Assembly (NCBI GenBank): GCA_947652115.1
Contig: OX393568.1
Location: 22,174,331 to 22,238,330, forward strand
DNA: 64,000 nt
DNA from: Blastomussa wellsi
Taxonomy: Eukaryota > Cnidaria > Anthozoa > Scleractinia > Plerogyridae
Direction: 5' to 3'
The notes under the pieces were generated by a model. The model made no database searches. It was not told where the DNA came from and saw only the letters and a program-made list of their open reading frames with translations. Numbering within the stretch: position 1 is the stretch's first letter; each line of letters begins with the position of its first letter. Made by a program: the position numbers and the translations under genes. Below are positions 23,101 to 32,100 of this stretch, in pieces.

Positions 23101-26100
23101 CGCTTCCAGGGTTGCCATGGATACCTCCTCTTGGCTACCTGCTGCGGCCCCCCACTAACCAGGAAGGCACCAGCTCCCAAGCTCATCTTTAGCGATGAGT
23201 TTAAATGTGGCTAAATTTCATTTAGGCAAAGTTAAACTAGAGCGGGGCTGGTCAGCGGTCGTCCCCCATTGCGGTACGTGACCTACGGGGCGGCCCGTAG
23301 GGTTTTTGCAGGGCTTGTTTATCTACTCGTGCTCATGTTACGGTTTCGCTTTGTAGCTTTTGCCTGCTTGCTAGCACGTTGATTCAATTGCCTGCTGATC
23401 GTAGCGATCGCATTTTGCTCGCCCAAAGCTTTTGCTCCCTTCCCCTCCCTCCCTGTTTTGATGCGCTAGGGGGATTTTGCTTGGCCTGGACTTCTGGTAA
23501 GTATCATAGGTAAGTATCTCCACTGAACCCTTCAGTGTGACGGTGCCGGTTAGTGGCTGCACAGAGGGTGGTTCCCGCTTCCAGGGTTGCCATGGATACC
23601 TCCTCTTGGCTACCTGCTGCGGCCCCCCACTAACCAGGAAGGCACCAGCTCCCAAGCTCATCTTTAGCGATGAGTTTAATGGTTTGTATGCGAGGTAGTT
23701 GTATGCCACAAATTACTGGTTTGTAAGTGTGGTAACTGTAAACCAACTGTATACCACTTAACAATGCCATGCCAAGATCTTGGAGAGATTCTCAGCAAGG
23801 TTTTGGCCACCTATATTTTGATATACCTTGCTGATATCTTGCCCTGACTCTTGCCGAGCCACAAGATCTTGGAATTGGGTGAGATCTTGGTAAAACCTCA
23901 TCATTCTTGGTGAGATCTCAGCAAAATCTCATGATTTCATGTGATCTTGGTAATCTCAACTCTCTTCTTGGCAAACGACAAGTTTGGATACAAACCTGTT
24001 CTTGAAAAGGGCAAGTGGTGATGAGCTTTTTGAAGAGATTGACGAGCCACTGCGTATTGATAACAACTGTGTCTTTGAATCGTACGATCAGACCCACATC
24101 ATGATAATAATTCAACATGGCATCAAGCTGCTTGCCATCTTCAATGAAGCACTCTTGCAGTGCAACTTGGCCAATTTCTTCAAGCGTCATGAAAAGCTTT
24201 TCATCTGCTAAATTCTTTACAGCTTTTTCAAAGTTGAACCACTTCACAGGCAGGTCTGCAGTTGAGTTCAACCCAGTTGACAAAATCTGTTGAATCCTTT
24301 TTTGCAAGTCTTGCACAGCTGGAGAATTTGATGACTGTGTGTTGTCGACCCTGTAAAATGGTCCCAGTACATGTTCTTGGTAGGTCTTTCCTTTGATGCT
24401 TGACGCAATCTGAGATTCAATCTGATCCATTTGTTGGGCCGAAACCTGATCGGCATGCGTCCCCACCACAACAACAGGAGGTGGAAGGCATTGCAGGTTT
24501 GACTTGCATGTTTCTACAAACCTTTCATCTGTTGGGGGTCTGCGAATGCTGTGCACAGACACCAACCAAGACAACAGCATATCCAGATTTGTCTCATTCG
24601 ACATGTTCTCCAGTGGCGTTGTATGGTCTCCATGTTTGAAGGATGGCTGTGCAAGATCATTTGGGTTTTTCTGCAAGTTATGAACAAGCAGATAAATGGC
24701 CCTTTGTGTGAAAAATATGGGATGGGTGGCATAGTAGAGATGCTGGCCAGCAAAATCCCAGATGTCTAGAACAGTCTCTGTTGCACTGTCATCGCTACGT
24801 TCATTCGGGTTTCTAAGGCACTCTGTAACGAGTGCAGTTATTTCCCTTGGCATTGTAATGTTTGGCTTCTGGCTGAAATTGTCCTGAAAACCATCCACCC
24901 AGTCTGCAGAGCTTCTGGGTTCTTGTGCTGAATTGAGCACTGAAGGAGATTCATCAGTGGCAGGTGTACCATTTGCCTATAAAAGAAAAACAAAAAGACA
25001 ACATTGAATGTCAGCCAACTAAGGTCGGTTCTAAAATGTCACTTGTTATCTTCTTTCATGTCTCCTCGCTTATTTGTCACTCGTGACAGCTTTACTCGGG
25101 AAAAGGCTCTGACTCACAAATTATTCTGCAAGAGCTGTCCTCTCATCCACAATACTTCCAATATCCCGATACTAAAATAGCAAGTAAATGTTAAGATGAA
25201 GTTAACTTACTGTATTGCTACAGTAAAACCTCCAGCAACTGACTACTTGATTTGACTCATCCCCAGCCGTCTCTCATTCTCTGAAGGTGAGTTGAAGTCG
25301 ACTGGGGGAAACTAAAGAAGAAACCCCGCTCGCACCAGCGCATCCCTCATTAATAATCAATTAAGACCATGAGAGACGACAAAGGACGAGTCAGCTACTT
25401 GATACAATGAAATGACCAATTATGACACGAGCATGGGACAAAGAAAGTAGTATGTTACATACCGGTAATTGCATATTACCCCAGTTTGAAAATATCCAAA
25501 CATATTTTACCTGTGCTGGTCCAGCAACATCCCTTTTGTGATAAATCTCTTTCTTTTCCTCTTGTGATATTTCTCCTTCCTTGCTCTGCTTCTTCTGCAT
25601 CATATTTTCAGCGACCAGTCTGGCAATGCTCATATCTTGCGGTCGAACCTGTTCAACCTCACTGTCATCATTAATTGGCTTCCATTCCACTACTTGCTGG
25701 ACACTGACTTCTAATTTTGATGAATTCATCTCCAGACCTTCTGTGCTTGGTTCCTCTGGGTTAAAAGGAAGACCAATTAATGACTTCTTAAGACTTGTTT
25801 TTCCTGTCCTGTCCTGGCCAATCACTAGCAGTCGAGCACGGCATACTTTCACCTTTTCCTCTAGGAGGGCAACTTTGTAAGCCAACTCTGCTTCAAATCC
25901 ACGAGCTCTGATCTCAAGTGGAACTGCAATAAAATGTATTTCTTTTAGTTGTTAATTAGCCTGTATTGTTTTCATTCTTATTAGGGTATTCGTCTCTTTT
26001 ATAAACCACTCCTTGTGAATAACACATAAGTAATGCCGACCAGTTTACTCAACCGACTGGATTGCTGGTGGCTTCCTCCACAAACTGTTGTGTTGTTTGC

Positions 26101-29100
26101 TTGACAGAGAATAGAACAGAGGTAAAACTCACTGCAATGTGTCCATAATATGCACTTGTGATTTAGAAATTTTAGAGATGAAAAACTTTGGTTATTACTT
26201 TTAACTTTCTACCTTGTGAATAGCCTTGTATATAATCATTCACACTGCAAAGTATTTAATAAAGTCTACATGTACCAAGTAAACGCCTTTTGAAAATCCC
26301 TTTAAGCAATAACCTTTATTCAATTATTACTAACAATAATCTTTTATTAGTTATTTCAATTGGCCACACTAATAGAAATCATATTACGAGAGAGCCAGTA
26401 ACATTAAATTATCATCAAAACTTGTGTTCTATTTTCTAACTGTAAATTCTACAAAGAAGAAAACAACATATGCATATACCTTGATCATCATCATCAATTT
26501 TTACGGCTTTTTCACTTTCAAAAAATCCTGTAATGCCATTCTCTTTTTGTCCAAACCACATGCCATGATATCTACAAATGACAATGAAATCAAGTGAACA
26601 CCAAGAACCAAATCTTGAATCAGGTTTTATTAAAGTGCACCTAACCCATTTTTTTTTTTTTTTTTGCTAAAATAAACCTTTTCAAAACTCGTTACATAGT
26701 TCGTTTCTCCTTTTTACCAAAATGCTGACTTTTTATAGTATTCAAAAGTTACGAACAACTGAGCATCATTTGTTGCATGATTGAGTCAGAAGGGACATGG
26801 GTCTATTCCAGGGTAGACGTCACAAACTGATTTGCATCGCATCAGGTCTCTGCAACATGCATGTAAATCAGTTTGTGATATCTACCCGGGAATAGACCCA
26901 CATCCCTTCTGACTTGGTCATGAACATGACGCACAATTTTTCAGTATTTTTGTCACAAACAATTCACTGTCTTCACTATAGTCTATCTGTTAAGAGAGGA
27001 AACACGAGGCCAAAAGTTACCTTGCAGTATCCTGTGATATAACCCAGACTTTCTCTCCTTCTTCATAAGACAGCTCACATGGTTCAGCAGATGAACTGCT
27101 CATTGTGAAGCATAACTTCACTGGTCTTTGCTGAAGAATAGAGTATTAAGTGTTGCATGCTAAAATTAACTAGTTGTTACAGAAAAACTGAGTAGCCTAT
27201 AGGTAAGCAGGCATAGTAAATAAAAAATATCATTCCACACTTTAAAGAGATGTGCAGTTGTGTCTGTCAGAGGCTTTCACTACGATCAAGGATCAACCGG
27301 AGCTCGGACAGGCAATCTGGTGCGAATTGCCAGCAAAAAATCACCCTGCTCCCTAAAAAGAGAAAATGTTCTTCAGTTTCTATATTTCTCTCTGATGGGC
27401 ACCACACAAGGGCAGAAGCCTACTTCAAATCTTATAGAACGCCTCTGTAGACATGGATATTAAATCTTGTTCATGTTGCCTTATACAAGATGTACCTTTG
27501 CAAGGACTTGAACGATTTCTTGGAATGTTGGCCTGTTGTCAACATTCCCGTCCAGACAATGATCCAGGAGGGAAGCAATGCCGCTTGGGCATACAAGAGG
27601 CCACTTCTTGTCGCCCTATACACAGGTCGGAACGTCTGTTAGAAAACAGTCCAAGGAAAATACATGTACATGGTCTCACTGGCTTAAAGGTGTGAAAAAC
27701 ACAGTCAAATTATATGCCAGAAGAAAATATAGGGGAGATGCAAATTACAGGATAGAGACGGACATTGCATTGTTGCATAAAATAAGTTTGCTAGTTGGAG
27801 TTAAGTTAAGTTGTTCAAGATTAACATACTTCATGCACTTTTATCTCTCGCTGGATCTTATCACTGACAAAAACCGGTTGAATGACTGTGTGGGTCTTCA
27901 GGTTCAGGTCTTTCAGCTGTTTGCGGACTTAGTCTGCTGAATCCTGGTCTTTGAAGGGCAGGACTATTCAGACCATTGGTTTGAATATTTGTCTGACCAT
28001 TTTATGTTAAAAATTTAAATACTGAGGTGAACTTTCTAGGTAACAAAAACAGACTCAAACACTTTTCACTTGCTTACCGGAAAAAGTTCCAATAGTTGGC
28101 TTGAACGATGAGAGTCCAAATATCTGAACATCCCAATAACTAGATGAGAAAACATTGCAACCACGCCCTTTAATGAAAAGTCATCCAGGCGATGGCCTTG
28201 GTGTCCAGTTATTGCAGACAGCAGCAAATCACCTTGATAACCTGAGCTATAGAGAAAATTGAATACACAGAGCCTTTAAAATAGGTATACATGTAGAATA
28301 AAGAAAAATAATATCAAATCACTTTATTTAATAAGTGTTGATATATCTAGCACTGCTGCGCTAATTATGGGCACGTAAAAAAGGAAACAAATATTGTAAG
28401 TGGAACAGTGATAAAATAGTGATACTTTGCAAGAAAGTTATTTCGTATAGTACTGTAGGATACATGACATTCAAACATTCAAAGTGACCATTCCAGTAAC
28501 CTTGATTTTCTTTAGTTTCCTTTAACATTTGTAACATGCTAATCTATTTACTGAGTTATCATGGTAATATGATGTGTAAAAAATGATTACCGGCAAATTT
28601 AATGCTGGGGGGTAACCCTGCGATGGACTAGCATCCCATCCAGGGAGGAGTAGAAATGCTCCTAGGCACTTCATGCTAAGGAAACCGGGATAAGCTCTGG
28701 CCTGATGGGCCACTACACTTGAACGCTGACTTTAATATTTTAAACATGGTAATGATAAAGGTCAGTGGGTGGTTTACATTGTCAGATTGAAATGATCTAC
28801 AAGACATGATGCAAAAAAACATCAACACATCACCAAAAATTATACAGATTAGATCCAGCAATGCTTACTGCCTTGTTTTGTCAATTTCCTCCTTGTCATA
28901 GCAGCACATAAGGCCACCAATGCTAATCTATGAGTGAAAAATAAACTAATTAAGTCACTCTGTTTTCCTCTTATCATAACTTACCTACATGTAGTACCAG
29001 TATTTTACACTCATACACATCACAAAATTGAGGGCTAGGAGGAGAACGAGAAGGAGTAGGAAGAAATAGAAAATAAGGAAGAGAAAACAAACAGAAGATG

Positions 29101-32100
29101 AGGAAGAACTGAAAAAACAGGATGGCTATCACGGGAAGCAAGAAGCCAAAGAGAAGGAAGATAAGGAAAATCACACAACAGGGACGAAAGAATGGAAGAT
29201 AGATTTGAGGGTACACTGTAAAGGAGGGGGGAAGAATATTCACAACCATGAAGTCTAACCTTTTCAAGGGAAGAAATGTAAACAAAAGGTTCCACAACTG
29301 ATGTATGGATGAGGTTTTTAGACTCCAGATATTCCAGAGCTGAAGAAAGCTGTGATGCATAAAGCCAGGCATGGAACAAGGATGGAACACGGAACTCCTC
29401 TAGGTTGCCTCTACTAAATAGCTCAACCACCTACATGACGATTTAAAACAATAATCATTTTAGGGAGATACCTTACCGGTATATTAGAGAGAATTATGTT
29501 TGGTGTGTAGGCCATGAGTAGCATGATTGCTTCTTTTTTTTTGTCATGCCATGATAATTTGGTCCATTGCAAAGATATCTCCAACATTGTACAACAAAAA
29601 TAAAGAAATATATGCTGTTAGTACCAGTCCCACAGAGTCAGTGTAAGAGCCCAGGATCACAGCTCCATAAAACTTCATGATGTACTCATGCTGAAGGCCA
29701 GTCATTATTTTGGCTTCTCTTATAAACAGCTCTCGCTGTGCAGGGCCCAAGTCATATCGCAGAACAACACCAATCTGAGATGATAGAAGAAGAAAAGAAA
29801 TTTGTGAGTGATATCCCAATAAGATAGACATTTACATAAATTATTTAACCACTGTACATATCCATATATAATCTACAAGGTAAGTCTCATGCCAAAGTGG
29901 TCCATCTTGCTGGAGCTTATCCCGGTTTCTGTAGCATTAAAGGAGCTATGTCACGGTTTGGGTCTTTTGAAAAATTTAGCCTAAATTTTTCAAAATCCTC
30001 ATTTTGTAATCTGTTTCAATCTTCTCCATCCTTAGCCATTCTTGTTCCTTTTAGCTTTGCTATCACCTCTTTGGTGTTTTTTGTCCTCAGTTTTAGATTT
30101 CCTTTATTTTAAGGGGAATTTGGTTCATTGCAAAAAATAACTCTAAATTTCGTGACATAGCTCCTTTAAGCGACAAAGGGAAAGAATATTTCTACTCCCC
30201 CTGGATGGGGTTGTTAGTCCATCGCAGGGTTACCCCCCAGCAGTAAATTTGCCGGTACCCATTTATACACCTGGATGAAGAGAGGCACTGTGCAGGTGAA
30301 GTGTCTTGCCCAAGAACACAATGCAGTGCCCCATCTAGGGTTTGAACTTGGACCGTCTGATCCAGAGTCCAACACGCTAACCATACTGAACTCTTAAATG
30401 ATCCACTGTCAGAAAGACAGAGACAGACAGGCAGACAGACAAAGTGACTAGGAGTATTTCTACTGTCACCTAAATGGGATGCTAAGTCCATCGCAAGACT
30501 ACCCCCCTAGCATTTAAGTCACCAGCAACATTTATGCACCTGAGTGAAGAGAGGGACTATGAGCCAAAGTAAAGTGTCCTGCCTAAGACCACAATGCAGT
30601 GCCCTGGCATTGCACTGCGTTCTTAGATAAGACCCTTTACTAAGAACGTGCAGTGCTAGGACACTGTGTTGTGTTCTTAGGCAAGACACCAATAAAGAAA
30701 AGAGCTGATATAATGGCCTGATTATATGGCAATTTCAGCCTGGTTTAAACACAGATTGCAGTATGGCTTCCAGAATAAATCATCTTCAAAAGGTGTTTTC
30801 AATTACGTGACAAGGATTTTCAGCCCGGGCTAATTTCAAAATTTGAAAATCAGGCCCTTAATCTACCTTGTTGTGACCATGAGTCCACTGGGCATTATAC
30901 ACATCGCCAGAATAAGGCCGACCAAGTGCAATTTTTGCTTGCAGTGAAACATGATCCTTTGGTATCAACTGAACACCTGCTGCTTCTAATTCCTCTTTAT
31001 AGTTGTTTCTCTCAATTCCCTGTAAAAAGTAAATTTGGAGGAAAACTTAACAAGATAGTTAACAACATAGCTCGAAATACTGGTACTTTTGGTAGCAGAC
31101 ACTACGGGTCTCCCAATACTCATGATACATGTACATTTAGCTTTTAGCCACTGGGACCCAAAATTTGTATGATTTAATGTTACAAGTAGAAATTTGATTT
31201 GTTTTAGTTTAGCTACTGGTAGTTTTGTTTAATTTGCTCAGAAAATTGTCCTCCCAGTGGTGAATAATAAGTTAGAGAAGTTTGTTGTTATTACATTACC
31301 ACTTGTTCATTTCACATGTATTCAAGCCATTATTGAGTATTATAACATACCGGTAGATAGGATTCTGTGTGCGCTCTGATTGGTCAAAAACCCATGTTTT
31401 ATCAGAGTATAAAACATAGAAAAAGTGTGTTTTATTGTTTTTCGCCAGCTTTGCTTGAGTGAAAATTCTCAAGAGACGACAGAAAAAATTTTCTATAAAG
31501 AAATTCCCGACAAAATTCTGAGTAAAGCCACCGAAATTGTTGAGGAAGCTTCTAAGTTCGAGAGGAAAGTAGAAGAAGTGAAATTAAATTGCTTCAGTTT
31601 ATCGATCGTGCATGTTTTGTTGTTTTTACTCACGGCTTATAAAATCCATATCATAAAGCAAATAAAGAAGCCTAAGCCATGTATTATACTGTCATAAAAC
31701 ACTCTGGACATTTGAGAACACTCAAGAAATGTAGAAAACACTTGCCTGCGGCTCGTCTTTTCTACATTTCCCTCGTGTTATCAAATGCCCGTCATGTTTT
31801 ATGACAGTGTAATACATGGATTAGGCTTCTTTATTTGTTAAATGAAAAGTTAATAAAATTAGTTAGAATAAACCATATCAGTTAGAATACACTGTATATA
31901 TAGTAAATGAATGTTGCCTGTTAGTAAATGATTGTTCGCAACTTTTGTGTCTTCCATACTGGAAATCCCTAATGGTTTACTGCTCATTAGATAACAACAG
32001 AACCTAAATTAAATACAAATAATTGAAACAGGCACCTACAAGGAGTGATGGCAAGTCTTCATATTTTACAGTCTTTGAATCGTCAATCAGCTTTTGAATG

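Larger units (their letters stand above)
18632..23679 (+). mobile_element. Complete Ngaro/PAT-type tyrosine-recombinase retrotransposon (DIRS order)
   Basis: Structure A1 (18632-18863), ORFs, B1 (23091-23204), A2 (23205-23436), unique 129 bp, B2 (23566-23679). A1/A2 (232 bp) and B1/B2 (114 bp) look identical base for base. Split direct repeats of the A-B-A-B kind define Ngaro/PAT elements, unlike the inverted ends of DIRS1. ORFs: gag-like, RT/RNase H, tyrosine recombinase. It lies antisense in a gene B intron, inside the 37-bp minisatellite. The flanks, ending AAATTAC and resuming TGGTTTG, rejoin to a perfect unit, so no target duplication was made, as expected for recombinase-mediated integration. 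Confidence 0.93.
27496..31019 (-). other. Pseudokinase-encoding exons of gene B
   Basis: Six exons encode residues 94-367. The glycine-loop region reads ALGRPYSGDVY. The beta-3 Lys position is Arg150 (VVLRYD), while the alpha-C Glu is kept (Glu164, FIREAKIM). The catalytic loop is HTSVVEPF at 236-243 in place of HRDLAARN. The DFG position is IGG (254-256). The last subdomain is clear: CLDGNVDNRPTFQEIV. The overall pattern is tyrosine-kinase/TKL-like. Without catalytic Asp and metal-binding Asp it should be catalytically dead, acting as an allosteric or docking module. Confidence 0.85.

Noticed and set aside
18921..23186. Many minus-strand and out-of-frame open readings across the retrotransposon
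   Set aside because: Shadows of the GC-rich gag, RT and recombinase frames.
31425..31697. 90-codon frame next to a foldback element
   Set aside because: Ends inside the MITE arm at 31660; no similarity recognised and antisense in a gene B intron.
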